Shown: in pieces, positions 14,006 through 44,529 of the stretch
Position numbering within the stretch: position 1 is the first letter of the stretch
How the letters are laid out: each line of letters begins with the position of its first letter
NCBI GenBank assembly: GCA_945910005.1
Contig: OX246746.1
Span: forward strand, 19,166,432-19,230,431
Direction: 5' to 3'
DNA from: Isoperla grammatica
Taxonomy: Eukaryota > Arthropoda > Insecta > Plecoptera > Perlodidae
DNA length: 64,000 bases
Translations under genes and position numbers: made by a program
The notes under the pieces: model-generated
Database searches by the model: none
Told to the model about the DNA's origin: nothing
The model's input: the letters and a program-made list of their open reading frames with translations, nothing else

Positions 14006-14095
14006 GACTCATCCCAAAAAAGTCGAGTTTTCCATAAAGTGACCTGCCCAACAGTGACGCCAGCGGCGGCTCAAGGCCGCTTTAGCGGTCTTGTA
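10796..14095 (+). repeat. Composite non-coding dispersed repeat, copy 1 (two tandem 1.09-kb units plus AT-rich tail)
   Basis: The start (GTCCCCGCCCTCGAGCT) and the end (GTGACCTGCCCAACAGTGAC, then GCGGCTCAAGG) match the start and end of the block at 20826-22985. Within this copy a ~1.09-kb module repeats: TGCCCGTCGAACCAAACGAG occurs near 11224 and near 12317, and TTTTCCGGGACGTACC near 12193 and 13286. After about 13330 come shorter units of roughly 230-250 bases (AGAATCACACAACTTT repeated) ending in a 32-base poly-A run (13972-14003). No long reading frame survives in either copy. The two homopolymer-rich tails and the pervasive TTTT/AAAA composition suggest an unknown repeat rather than a decayed gene. 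Confidence 0.75.
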
Positions 14096-14239
14096 CGTAC
14101 GAATAATAAGAAAAGGTCTACCTCTATTTCTTTAGTGACAGCTTATATTGTCTTTTACAGTTTATTCGAAGCAAGTTATATTATGTTACGTACGTCGGTG
14201 AGACATATCCACCAGGAAATGATCAACCGTAATTTCTAG

Positions 14240-15300
14240 ACTAAAGAATAATGTTGCTTCCCGACAATTATTTAGACATTCTGCAATTATCTGGTCGCTA
14301 AAGAAGTAATAGCAATTTTAAAATTAATATTAAAAAAATATATTATATATTCCTATTCATAATCCATAATGAAATTGTGTTTGGCAGTGCATCTTACCAC
14401 TGAGCCACCTATATCGGTCTGTCATGATATGATATACGAACCAAGCAAATCTATCCCTAGTCCTCTTGAACTTGCATACTATAGAGTAAGTCAAATCAAC
14501 AATCATCTTCGCAGCAATTAACTATACGTTTCCATGCAATGAGCGCTAAGGAGATATAAGCGAATGATGGTGAGGACTCCTCCCCCCCCCCCTCCACACT
14601 CCCCCCCCCCCCAGTCCCAAGGAATGGAATAACCATTACCAGATGCCGGGAGAAAGAATAATAAGTACATTCCAGATTCACTAATATTATTATTATTGTT
14701 ACTATTTTTTCCGAATAAAACAATAATATAACAATAATATCAGAAATAATTATTAGTATTTCACATTTCAATCCGAGTGCTGAGTACCGAGTGCAGTGTA
14801 AAATAAATTATAATTTAATAAAACTGTCAACATTGTTTAGTGTTTTATGGGAATATGATGGAATGCCTATTGCCTAATGAACGGAGAAGGCTCACATATT
14901 GTCCGCTTTACGAGAATACACCACGACTGAAGTACTATTACTGCTATTTATGATATTTTCATTATTATTAATTGTTTGCATAGTTCTATTTATTGTTCTT
15001 TGTAATTTGCCATTTGTGCAACAAATGGCCGCTATGTGGGAATATGGCCGCCAACAATGTCTTTGACGGTTATACACTACACAAGATATTTATTTTAATT
15101 GAAGATTGCGAGGAATAAACGGTGCCTTGAAATTTAATCTGGATATAAATCTATTCTTATGCCCCATATTGTTATACTTGATAGGCCTAATATGCGTGAA
15201 TCTTAATTATAAAATTTTGTATTGTGCAAAGGTTTTCTTGAGAAAGCTTTTCTTGAACACCGCAAGATCGCGCCACGTGTCTAAATGACCGAATGTTCCA
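14240..15300. other. Intergenic; possible SINE head and poly-C tracts
   Basis: On the minus strand, 14385-14416 reads AGGTGGCTCAGTGGTAAGAT, which looks like the A-box half of a tRNA-derived SINE, but no B box follows at the right distance. Poly-C runs lie at 14581-14611. No gene seen. Confidence 0.35.
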
Positions 15301-15304
15301 AACT

Positions 15305-15600
15305 ACGACAACCAATCAGGAAGTACCGCCAAAATACGTGACGCGACATAGAAATTGTCACAATCACAACTAAACACAGTTTGACTGTGTAAATCAATAT
15401 TCCTAGGAAATACTAATCGTAACACAAGTAACCATCAAATAATAATTAATTTTCCAAGGTGTGTAATAATTTCCCCATACAAAAAATAACATTGAATATA
15501 GATTTTCTTGAAACTAATTTGACTCTTTTGGTGGTCACGTGAGCTGTTACGATCGTCATTTGTTTCGTAAAGAAATAGGCGTCTTCACAGCTTCGCGTTC
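15305..15600 (+). promoter_or_regulatory. Probable promoter region of the MDH-like gene
   Basis: Immediately upstream of the inferred 5' UTR exon. A CCAATCAG box lies at 15311-15318 and a GTCACGTGAGC E-box-like motif near 15534. There is no clear TATA box at a fixed spacing. The assignment rests on the downstream donor site at 15679 and the exon that follows it, so the transcription start is unlocated. Confidence 0.35.
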
Positions 15601-15678
15601 TGATCGCGCCTAGGAGACGTTCCAGTACCTGTATTCTGCGTGTTATTTCAGTTATCGTTAGCCGTATTACCACACAAA
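15601..15678 (+). other. Inferred 5' UTR exon (3' portion) of the MDH-like gene
   Basis: Ends in a strong donor, CACAAA|GTAAGT, at 15679. Joined to the acceptor at 16228, the reading frame that leads into the downstream ATG is closed by an in-frame TGA at 15601-15603 with no ATG in between. This supports 16232 as the true start codon. The 5' limit of the exon is unknown. Confidence 0.5.
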
Positions 15679-16228
15679 GTAAGTTAACATTATTATAGGC
15701 CTAGGCCCGTCATTTCGAATTGTCACAAATAGTAGCCTAGGCCTAGGGCCTAGGTCATTATAATAGAATTGTCTGGTTTACACAACACAGCACAGGCCTA
15801 GGCCTAGGCCCCAAAGCACCGAAGGCTTAGCTGGCTAGGCCTAGGGCCCACTTACTGGATAGACTCTTAGCCTAGGTCTACCTAGAACTTGCATAGGGCC
15901 TAAACCTAGACCATAAACCAAACCTAGGCCTAGGTCATTATAATAGAATTGTCTGGTTTACACAACACAGCACCGGTCTAGGACGGCTAGGCAGGCCTAG
16001 GCCTAGGCCCCAAAGCCCCGAAGGCTTAGCTGGCTAGGCCTAGGGCTACGCCTAGGCCTAGGCCTAGACCTACGGCCCATTTACTGGATAGACTCCTAGC
16101 CTAGGTCTACCTAGAACTTGCATAGGGCCTAAACCTAGACCATAAACCAAACTTGTGTAGGACCTAAGCCTAGGCTAGGGGCCTAGGCCTAGGCCTATAG
16201 TAACCTTTTGCATTTCTTTCTTTTGCAG
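15679..16228 (+). repeat. 5' UTR intron filled with TAGGCC-rich repeats
   Basis: The putative intron is dominated by CCTAGGCCTAGGCC runs, which are self-complementary. A longer unit is duplicated: TAGGTCATTATAATAGAATT occurs at 15751 and 15931 (180 bases apart), and TTACTGGATAGACT occurs near 15851 and 16080. It ends in a good acceptor, TTTCTTTTGCAG|AAAATG. Further TAGGCCTA clusters continue sparsely in intron 1 (16780-17060). Confidence 0.6.
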
Positions 16229-16231
16229 AAA

Positions 16232-34855
<18,624 letters not shown>

Positions 34856-35775
34856 AAGAACTCACGCTAATTTAATCTCAGTGCATGCATTCGAATTGTT
34901 TTTCAAAATTCAAAGTAGAATTTTATAACACATATTGTTTCACTAAATTCTTCTATCGGTTTGAAAATGATTTATTCATAAATTATGATAATTCGTGTGA
35001 TAGTGCGTTGAACAATATCACTAGGTATCAGAAAAGTTGGTATTGTCTTGCAGTCATGATTTATTATGAGCTATTGTTAAAGCACACTGCAGAAACACGT
35101 TTATCAAGACCATGAATGTATTTGTATTTACAAAAGACGAATTCTTTATTATGTTTGGGCGGAGTTTGACATTAAATTTCTGTAATTGAAATTCGAATGC
35201 AAATATCTGAGTGTACTATAGTGACAACTTTTGTGGTTTCAGATTTTTGTTTCTCCCCTAGATGATATTATCTTTATTTGAAATTTTGTTGACGAGCTTT
35301 GTTAACGAATGGTAATATCAGGTGCAATAATAATTTTCTTTTCAGTAACACCATGAAATCTATTGTTTAAATAGTGACTTTGTAACCAACTTAGGAAATG
35401 TTTTGTGACAAGGACTCAACGATGTGTAAGGAATTGATTAATGAGATGGATTCTTACGCATTGTCTTTTAGAATGATATTAAATGGTAGGATTTTCGTGT
35501 TAGATAGTTTGCAAATGCGTAAAAGTTGTCTATAGTTTTCATGGTGTTCGTCATAATTATTGCCTTCATTGTATGGATTGAGAACATCTTTATGTTATTT
35601 GTGTACGGGCGTTTGCCTGGGTATAAGCAGTTGTCACTATAGTATTATGCCATTTCATTATTATTGTGTCCATAATTCTCAAAATGCCTTACGACATGAT
35701 GCATTGCATATCAATATCGAAATTATTGTTTGATTGTAACAGTTCCTAAATAAATTGTGTAAAGTCACTTTGTGT
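34856..35775 (+). other. Probable 3' UTR and poly(A) site of the MDH-like gene
   Basis: AT-rich sequence following the stop. A canonical AATAAA lies at 35749-35754, followed within 30 bases by a TGTGTTTGATATTTT stretch that fits a downstream GU/U-rich element. An earlier variant ATTAAA near 35172 is an alternative. Confidence 0.5.
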
Positions 35776-36309
35776 TTGATATTTTCATTTTAGACGCTTA
35801 ACTTTTTCATTCAAGCTCCCCTGAATTTAAGGAAAAAACAAAATCAATAATAAATAATTTAAAATGGTTATTTTATTTTATCACCCGTACTTGGGTTGAT
35901 TAATTTCTTGTTCTTGTGAAATTTACTATTGAGCAAAATGAAATGAATGAACTAAATCAGAGAACAGCATCTAACAGATTGTTGCGGTGGTTAACTGTGT
36001 GGTATAGATTCTGCATCGCTCATTCGCTCATCCCCTCATCATCATCGTTCACCACCCCTCGAAACGTCGGAGAAACCAAAAAACAAACGCGTCACTGCAG
36101 CCCGAGAGATCATCAATTCAAAAACAAGCGACTTCTCTATTGAAGCTGACATCAGCTTGGAAACTTTGTCTCAGATTCACAAGGTAAGAATAGATTATGG
36201 AAAACATATAATATTATCACCATACCGAATGTATGATAGTACATCAAAGCCGCGGTGTTTACTTATTATGCGGACCCCAAGTAAGTTGCAAGTACTGATG
36301 TCAAGTATT

Positions 36310-36417
36310 TCCATTATGTTAACGTTAGTAACTAGTTTAAATCTCGTTCAAAGCCGGTGTTTACTATTATGTTAACGTTAGTAACTAGTTTAAATCTCGT
36401 TCAAAGCCGGTGTTTAC
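36310..36417. repeat. Two-copy ~50-bp direct repeat
   Basis: The block from TATGTTAACGTTAGTAACTA to AAGCCGGTGTTTACT is present twice in immediate succession, nearly identical. Confidence 0.85.
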
Positions 36418-36537
36418 TGTTTGCATTGTAACACGGATGTTTATCATGTTATGTCAAGAATTTCCATGGCAGTGCCACGATTAACTTTACCGTTACTGTC
36501 CAAACTTGATATTGTTTATTGTGGTTCCCTATGATGA

Positions 36538-36538
36538 T

Positions 36539-36578
<40 letters not shown>

Positions 36579-36601
36579 GTTATTATTATTAGTATTATTA
36601 T
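36538..36601. repeat. TAA microsatellite with inverted TTA flank
   Basis: About 14 TAA units followed directly by TTATTATTATTAG, making an imperfect palindromic simple repeat. Confidence 0.9.
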
Positions 36602-36756
36602 CATTTATTTGTTATAAATATAAAATTTGAACTAAGAACATGAAACAACAGAAATATTAAGTACTTACCCTATGTTTAACATTTTTTTTAAACTATAATT
36701 AAATCTCTGTAAATTAACCACTATCAAAATTTCAACTGAGATTATATATATGTACA

Positions 36757-36960
36757 GTCGTGGCCAAAGTGTTGTAGCCATCCTATAGCATTTATGGATT
36801 AGTTTTGTTTTTATTGATATTATCACTTTTTTCGATTTTGTAATGCCATCAAAATACATTGTTCAACAATATACAAACAATACATTAATTTTCTAAATAT
36901 CATTGACGCGATTTTCTGGCTGCATGCGCCAATATTTTGTACCAAGACTATTCAGTTTAT
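36757..36960 (+). mobile_element. Possible Tc1/mariner end fragment
   Basis: ACAGTCGTGGCCAAAGTGTT follows a TA-rich TATATATG. The CAGTNGTGGCCAAA motif flanked by TA is a familiar Tc1-like terminus. No transposase frame and no matching inverted end were found, so at most a solo or truncated end is present. Confidence 0.4.
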
Positions 36961-37692
36961 GAACTAGCAGCATTTGAGTCCAAACACACAAATGTGCAAA
37001 TGAGTATTAAGAGGAATATTGCGTGGCATTTAGAACCGAATATGATCATCCTCCCAAGAATCAACAGAAAGAATATGCTTCTAGTTATTTTCTTGTTACC
37101 CGTTTGTTTCCATCACTGTTTAGTAGAGGTTTCTTTCATTAAACCGGACCAAGTTGCCTTTGTGCTTCAAGCGCTGTTTTATGGTAAACGCGTCATTGAA
37201 ATCTTATTTTTATAAGCATAATTATAAGCATACGCATCGAAACAGTTTGCTCTGACCGCGAGTATCGAACCCAGAAACACGGCTCAAAAGCGTAGAATAC
37301 AATATTATATTCATAATGCATACACCTTCCCCTCAGCTTCCCCAAAAAACCGAACTCCTCTGTCAGTTCTCCCCGAAATTGTTTTGCCCACTGTGACTTT
37401 TTAACTGGGACAATTAAAGTTGGCTCAGCGTAAGTACTCGCATGCTTACGACTTAGCCGAGTCCAGTGTTACCAACTTAATTTTCTACTTCTCTGGTTCC
37501 TACCATCTAATTGAAAGAGATCCATTACGTTCTTCCGTTGGTTACCTAGAACAAAGGGCGTGGCTAATAGCGCTTGTGCACTCGACTCAACGGAAGGATG
37601 CATTTACGAATGTGTGAAAGAACACCAGGAATGTGATGATTTTCTTTTAATTAGCGCGCATAAAGGGACAGCAAGTAAGGACCTAAGGTCGG

Positions 37693-38008
37693 TATGCTAT
37701 AGGTCTCTCACAGCAAGAAGTAAGATAGTATCAGGACCGCCCACATTTAGTTTCCAACCTAACAAGCGCGAATCACTAACGTTTTTCCCGATTATCTAGT
37801 ACAATTTGGTTGCGGTAAGTTTTTTGACGGTAACGTACAAGAAAACGTGCAAGCAGGTTTCCGTCAAAAAACTTAACGCAACCAAATTGTACTAGATAAT
37901 CGGGAAAAAACGTTAGTGATTCGCACTTGTTAAGTTGGAAACTAATTGTGGGCGGTCCTGACTCCCCTGACACTATCTTACTTTTCGGTGTGACAGACCT
38001 TTACTATA
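37693..38008. mobile_element. Large palindrome (foldback/MITE-like)
   Basis: Left arm 37693-37830 and right arm 37861-38008 are inverted repeats of each other over about 140 bases with few mismatches (for example TAGTACAATTTGGTTGCG on the left and CGCAACCAAATTGTACTA on the right), separated by a 30-base loop. The right arm carries a small extra insertion near its outer part. There is no coding capacity. The structure fits a foldback or snapback-type non-autonomous element. Confidence 0.85.
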
Positions 38009-38009
38009 C

Positions 38010-38890
38010 TCAAGTTTTAGCTAGTATATAGCATCGTTTCTATCCGCAAGCCTACTTCAAGCATAATACTTTTTAAATGTTGAAAGCAGCTCCTTTCAAG
38101 ACATATCTTTTATCGACTCTAAATAAAAGGAAGACTGACTGGTATATTAAAGTAACTCTATTATCCATGCATGGCATGACCCTGTCGTTCGTTCGCATCA
38201 AAATCAAACGACGATTTGAAATACGTCAGTAGTGGTTTTATCTCATTTTTATATTACTTCGTTTCAAAGGAAAAATCCGTTTCTCTTACACCCGAGTATC
38301 TACTTTAAGCTGACAGTAAACATTCAATTCAAACTACATTCCCATCAGCACCGTTATTTGTTCATTTAATATTTAAATATTTTTAAGACGGAATGAACAT
38401 TGTTTTTAAGAAAGAAAATCTCGCGGTTGGTGTCCTTTGTTTTTTTAAATTTAAATAGATAAGGTTACAAATAAAACATAAGCAAGTAAAATCGAAAATA
38501 AGGACAATATTCATACACGTTCGATGTTTAAAATATCTCTGAAAAACAATACAACTAATTTTAGACAATGTATTTTACCAAAACAAATATTATTTAAAAT
38601 TTCACATTTTAAAATAAATTATTGAATTAAATCCAACTTTTGTAAAAATCAACAAAAAACGGAACAGTCTTTACGGGCTGCGCTTCAACCACGAAATGTT
38701 GTCATGACTTGGGGGAAAATTAGTATAACAGAAAACTCTAAAACCAAGTTTGAAAACAGTATGGATGATGTAATATTTGCCTCACATACTTTTCATAATT
38801 TTGATTTTTTAATATATTATATTATAGAAGTTATATGAGATACGAATAAAAATGTATGATAAATTCTTTCTCTTCCTAAGCTGTGTCTCA
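38010..38890. other. Intergenic, nothing recognised
   Basis: AT-rich sequence without supported genes or repeats. Confidence 0.5.
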
Positions 38891-38895
38891 CTGCA

Positions 38896-39214
38896 AAACT
38901 CGCGCCAAATTATGATGTTTTATTTCTATTTTGTGAACGCTACACAATATTTAAAGAGTGACAAGTAGGGGAATTGTAGTTTTGTAAGAATAAACATAAT
39001 TTCAAATGGCATGATCATTATTTAAGGTACAAATAAAAGAATTATTGAATCATTGGTTTCCCTAATGAGAATCGGAATGATTGGAATATTTTCAATGTTG
39101 TTAATCCAGATTTTAGTTCTTACGAAACCACAATTCCCTCATACGTCAGTTTGTTAATATTGTGTAGCGTTCTCAAAATATAACTAACAAACGTTAATTT
39201 GGCGCGGTTTTTAC
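38896..39214. mobile_element. MITE, family C, copy 1
   Basis: Terminal inverted repeats of about 55 bases: CGCGCCAAATTA and GAACGCTACACAATATT on the left, AATATTGTGTAGCGTTCTC and TTAATTTGGCGCG on the right. The interior is non-coding. Related ends occur at 61270-61596 and 31490-31690. Confidence 0.75.
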
Positions 39215-40500
39215 AGTGAATGAGTGGACTTTGCCGTAAAGACGTCATAAAAGTTGAGGGTATACGAAGCGAAGGTAAGGGGTATGCCGAAGACATCTGT
39301 GTGAAGTGAGAAGAGCATTACAGTACTATCTCAAGACTCAGAACAGGAGACAACTAGTTGAGTTGTGTCAACTACCTAGTAGTGTATACCCCTAAGTCGT
39401 AAAGGTTTTGTTTTTCTTTTCTAGTTTATAATTTAATTTAATCGGCTACAGAAGTATACGTTAGTTTCTTACACAAGGACTTACCTCTTGGCTTTTGTCT
39501 ATAGCATACGAGAGGTCTGGAAAAAACTTGTACTATACTGTTCCGTAACTGCTAAAGCACTTCAGAATTTAATTTTTAAGAGAACAGACAGACGTATAAA
39601 CACAATTAAATTCTTTCGAAAATTACTTTTAAAATGGCTATTTGAACGGACGTGGTTAACTTTTATGTATACTGTCCACTCGCTGGTTAAAAATACAGCA
39701 ATTCTAGTGCAGTCTTTTAAGAGAAAAACAAAAACCAACATACTGATAAAATGTTTCGACCATCATTCTCCCTTTGAGAGCTGATATCAAAATAACTGCA
39801 TCAGCGGTATAACCTACTTATATCTTATCACTGATTGTGCAATTCAAACAATTGAACAAAATAACTTAATTGCGCAATAAAACCGGAAGCATTGTAGGTT
39901 TATTTCACTTTGATTGCTCATTTCCTAGAACGTTATCTGAAAAATGGTAAAAATATATTTATTGCAATACTAAAAAGTAAAAAGGGCTCTAACTTCTCCA
40001 ACATTGTTGCAAAATGAAAACATATAGAGGAAAATAAACCCGACATGATTTTGGTCTGAAACGGCTTCGCAAATGTGTGGAAAGGTAATTGAGTCTATTT
40101 GATGTAAAGCGGCAGCGGCATTCAATAGCTCGACAACTCGCGAGCTATTAGTAAACTATTTTATTACTGAATGCAATGCTCGGAATATGAGTTCTACGAT
40201 GCAAAACTGTAAATATTTAAATACGAGCACAGTCACAGAGCATGCTGCATATTACGGACTAGGAATGAATCCAGCAATAATTAAAATGAAAGCTTGCGCA
40301 TTCCGAATAGTCCGTATTGATGTTCACGGAGGCGAACTAATTCGAGATGGCAAAACACGACTCTTGGGTTGGCTTTATATATACAGTGAAACGAGCTTGC
40401 AACTTATTGAAGAGTTGCTGCTGCACATTTTGAAACACGGTTCAGAGCGTATCTGGTGTGAAAACAGATAATTTTCACTTATGGTGAAGAGACTGGCTGG
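39215..40500. other. Intergenic, nothing recognised
   Basis: Frames of up to about 98 codons exist (e.g. 39488-39784) but have no recognisable motif and no splice context. Confidence 0.5.
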
Positions 40501-41162
40501 TTATTTTCGCTAACGTTGGATTAAAACACAGACAAACACATTGTTTTCGTTAGCGTTGGATGAAAATAGAGGTCGACTGATGGTTTTTGCTAGCGTCGGA
40601 TGAAGAAACAAACCAACTGATTGTGTTTGCTGGTGTTGGATAAAGAATACCACAGTACAGCTGCTTGTGTTCGCTGGTGTTGGATAGAATACCACAGTCC
40701 AGTTGCTTGTGTTTGCTAGTGTTGGATAATAGAATACCACAGTCCAGCTGATTGTGTTTGCTAGTGTTGGATAATAGAATACCACAGTCCAGCTGATTGT
40801 GTTCGCTGGCGTTGGATAGAATACCACAGTCCAGTTGCTTGTGTTCGCTGATGTTGGATAAAAGAATACCACAGTCCAGCTGATTGTGTTCGCTGGCGTT
40901 GGATAAAATACCACAGTCCAGTTGCTTGTGTTCGCTGATGTTGGATAGAGAATACCCAACCCAGCTGCTTGTGTTCGCTGGTGTTGGATAGAATACCACA
41001 GTCCAGTTGCTTGTGTTTGCTGGTGTTGGATAATAGAATACCACATTCCAGCTGATTGTGTTCGCTGGTGTTGGATAGAATATCACAGTCCATCTGATTG
41101 TGTTCGCTGGTGTTGGATAGAATACCACAGTCCAGTTGCTTGTGTTCGCTGTTGTTGGATAA
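40501..41162. repeat. 42-45-bp minisatellite
   Basis: About 16 copies of a unit containing CACAGTCCAGTTGCTTGTG, then TTCGCTGGTGTTGGATA, with spacings between successive GTTGGA motifs of about 41-46. The degree of identity varies along the array. Long minus-strand frames across it (NTSNWTVVFYP-type repeats) reflect absence of stop codons in one unit and are not evidence for a protein. Confidence 0.92.
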
Positions 41163-41169
41163 GACGTTG

Positions 41170-42540
41170 GAGCCACCGGTTTACCATATGTTAGCAGGCA
41201 ATGAGATATTTTATTTTTAGTATACTACGGTCACAAACTGAGGCGTGGTTATCTCCCTGCACGGTCACAAACCACGTGGGGGCCACTGTACACGGTCACC
41301 AGCCGTGTGATTATATGCGTATTTCCTCATTGCAATTAACATGGGTTGTATATAAAATGTACATAAGTTCATAAGTTGCTCATTTGTGTAGTGAAGTACT
41401 TCACTTGGTAAATAATGTGAACGATGTTTCCGTGGTATTTTGCACAAAATCTGGCAGTCTGAGGTATTGTAGTCGTCGTTGTATCATTGTAATAGCTTAC
41501 ACAAACATACTATTCAAACATTAATCGTCAAACAATAATTTTATATTCGTTTAAACTTGTGGCCTGACAGACTGACGGCTGATAGAAAATGTGAAACCAT
41601 GCAATCAGATACAAACGTTCCATATATATCAACGACGATTATCCAGCAAGCGAACTCAACATTTGATTGATTTGATTAAACAGATTCCGTCTTTTGTATA
41701 AGCGAAGCGAATATCTCAATCCCCCAAAGAATGTGCTCCACAATAATTAAAATGATCACCGCGCAGTCCGGTGTTCAATTTCGATCTGCGCGCGGGATCA
41801 TTTACTCCAAAGTACGATTTATTAGTTCTCGGCGAAGACGTAGCTGAGCGGACGAACGCCCGCTCCATGCGCTCGTTGCTCGTTGGGCGCGTTCAATAAA
41901 ACTAACTCGGAGCGTAATTGTTAATCAAGTGAAACCACCGAGCCACAGTGACCCTTGTTTCACTAATTTGGCTTGAACGGTCGAACACTGAAGCTGAACG
42001 TACTTCCCGTCTGCTCTCATTCACTTTCTCCGTATACCCCACTGTTTTATTTCGTGGAATTAAACGTTGAATTTAGGGGTAAACCGAAATGAAATCGGTT
42101 TCTAGGAAGTTGTAGAGGGTTGGTTGGCCGGGTGGAGGGAAGGGGGAGGGGGGGGGGGGGGGAGCGTCATGAATCTCGAGTCTCTCCATACGCCATGTGA
42201 CCGTCGGAAGCCTACGAACTCTAAACGCTTGGCTTAAATTTGATGGAACTATCAAAGTTTTTCCGTTTCATCAGTAATTTCATTGCGACCTTATGGAGGA
42301 GAAGGATAAAACTTAAACTAGCAGCAAGCACGCACGCTGGGGCAAGATGATGATTCAGTCTCTACTTTCTACGTGGTAGGTGAGAGAACCGTCGTTTTCG
42401 TTCATACAAACCAGAACAAGAGTGTCAGTCAGTAGTATTACGGAATGAACCATATAAGACTTTTCCGAAAAACCAGTATGAGAGTTTCTCACAAAAAATA
42501 ACTGAGGTACACTCGTGGCACAAATAAACACAACGAACCG
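41170..42540. other. Intergenic, nothing recognised
   Basis: Contains a poly-G run at about 42149-42162 and otherwise unique sequence. No gene supported. Confidence 0.5.
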
Positions 42541-42544
42541 TTAG

Positions 42545-42590
42545 AATTAACTGATGGACGGGGGTTCGAATCCCGAACTAGGCACGAGAT
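42545..42590 (+). repeat. B-box-like SINE remnant
   Basis: GGGGGTTCGAATCCCGAACT matches a tRNA B box inside a T-arm-like stem (CGGGG/TCCCG). The upstream 60 bases do not give a credible cloverleaf or A box and the acceptor ends do not pair, so a decayed tRNA-derived SINE is more likely than a tRNA gene. Confidence 0.35.
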
Positions 42591-42710
42591 TTTTAATGAA
42601 ATGGACTGCATCATCATAATATTATACATCGTCAGCAGATACAGTAGCCCATATTCTGTGCATCTTCGATGTTTGCTGGAATTTTCACGCACGATTGCAA
42701 GACGCACTTG

Positions 42711-42712
42711 AG

Positions 42713-42765
<53 letters not shown>

Positions 42766-42782
42766 GATTGATTGATTGATTG
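42711..42782. repeat. TGAT microsatellite
   Basis: About 17 tetranucleotide units with one TGAA interruption. Confidence 0.95.
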
Positions 42783-42849
42783 CTGAATGGATGGTTTGAT
42801 TGATTCCAGATTTGCAACAGGACCGAGATTGCTACTAGTGCAAGTTTAT

Positions 42850-44500
42850 AATAAAATATGATATTGATGAATGATGATGATGAAGATGGGATTAGGAGAA
42901 ACCTGGTACCGGTACGATGCCTAGCTATTCCAGTCTAGAAGTATCCACGGTACTATCGGCTTCGCGTCCCATCCAAAAGGCAGGGTAACTAGAGCGGCAA
43001 TTTGACAAAATCGCGGTCATCCAAATTTAAAATTGGGGAAATAAGTAATTGTTGTATTGTCGTTTGTATTGATGATTAACTAATTATTATTATAAGCATA
43101 AACAATCAATCGGCTAATTAAGTAGACTTACTATACCTTAGTTAAAGGGACATATATAACAAGCATTTCTTTAGGTCTGCCTTGATTTCACTAGTGTATT
43201 TTCACTTTTCAGTAACACTAGCGACACTAAACCCCAAAGCAACTGCAAAACCAGTTGGTTTCAGTTCCATTCAATTTAATTAACGAGGTCAAGCTGATCA
43301 TCCAGTTGGTAGCATCTCTGGCCATGTCCACAAGATTAATGTTTTTTAAAGTAATTTCTTCTTTTATGGATTGTTTTTTTTCTAAAAAGTTGTCAAGTAC
43401 ACCGCTCGCTATATTTCTAAAGAACTCTGAGACGCAGCGCGCGTGCTAATATGGTGAACCACCCAACCACCCACCACCCAACATTTCCCGGTTATTTACC
43501 GAATATAGGGAAAGTTGAAGAGTTAAATCTTAAGACGCGCTTCGAAAGCTTTCAGCTAAATGGTCGGTTCGTGGTGATAGTTTCCGTAAAATCATTTTAG
43601 TTTGGAACAACTTACATAGTTAGAAAAATGTGAAGTGTAATCTCGAACTACTGCGGAGTAGTTGGTATTTTTAGAAGAAAAAAAAAACAGAACAAATGCA
43701 TAAAACAACTATAACATAGTTGTACTGGGAGTAACTCTATCGACGGTTATTGATTGTTGTTCATTACGCCTGGGACCGGGAAAGGGATTACATAAAGTTT
43801 TGACTTGGACGATAATCAAACTTTAAGTAGTGAAGGAAACAAGGGGGAGGGGGGAGGGGAGTAGAGAGAGACCAATAGGGGTCAATTTACAAAATCTTAC
43901 GGCAAACCGTCTCTGTCTGTATGGAACAATAAATGTCGTTCGTTTGGGGAAACTGTCACAAAACAGCGAAGCACAAGTCTGAGATGATAGGTCTCATGAT
44001 TTGATTATTGTTATAAGCATAAGTCGTCTGACTTTAGATACCACATTTTTAAATATTTTATGTATAGACAAGATTTTCAGTGATGTCAGTTAGGTGTGGG
44101 AAACACGTGAAAAAAAACGGGATTCGGCCTTGAACAATTGTATCACATTTGAACAATAATAGGATAATTATTAATTAAATATTCACAGAGGTAATCGCAC
44201 AAAACCATATTTTAAATCAAGGATGCTTCTCCGATAACCGTGTAATCTTTGGTTGGGATAAAGGATGTGATCGGTTTGCACATGATACATGGGTACGACC
44301 CAGACGACACCTAATAGGCGGCGTTGCCATTGTCACTGATGGCGACCACATGTGAAGCTGACAACAATGGATTCGATACTCTCAAGGTGTGGATTTCAAG
44401 GCTTTGTTGAGTCGTATTCTGAATTCAGGGAAGCTTTTAGTTACGACGAAAAATTCATTAGAAGTGTTACGCCGATACTTCATTTTTTAAGGAATATCTG
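42850..44500. other. Intergenic, nothing recognised
   Basis: No supported gene. A purine-rich patch AGGGGGAGGGG lies near 43843-43865. Confidence 0.45.
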
Positions 44501-44529
44501 TTATATAGGGTGCTTTACCTGCCTCTGTT

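Noticed and set aside
10796..14095. Helitron identity for the composite repeat
   Set aside because: There is a small hairpin near the 3' end (GGCCGC TTTA GCGGTC), but no CTRR terminus, no AT target host dinucleotide that I can fix, and no Rep/helicase.
40510..41176. Minus-strand repeat proteins of 110-208 codons
   Set aside because: Open in several frames only because the minisatellite unit lacks stops; no other coding signal.
42545..42590. tRNA gene on the + strand
   Set aside because: Only a T-arm-like B box; no credible D-arm, anticodon arm or pairing acceptor stem.
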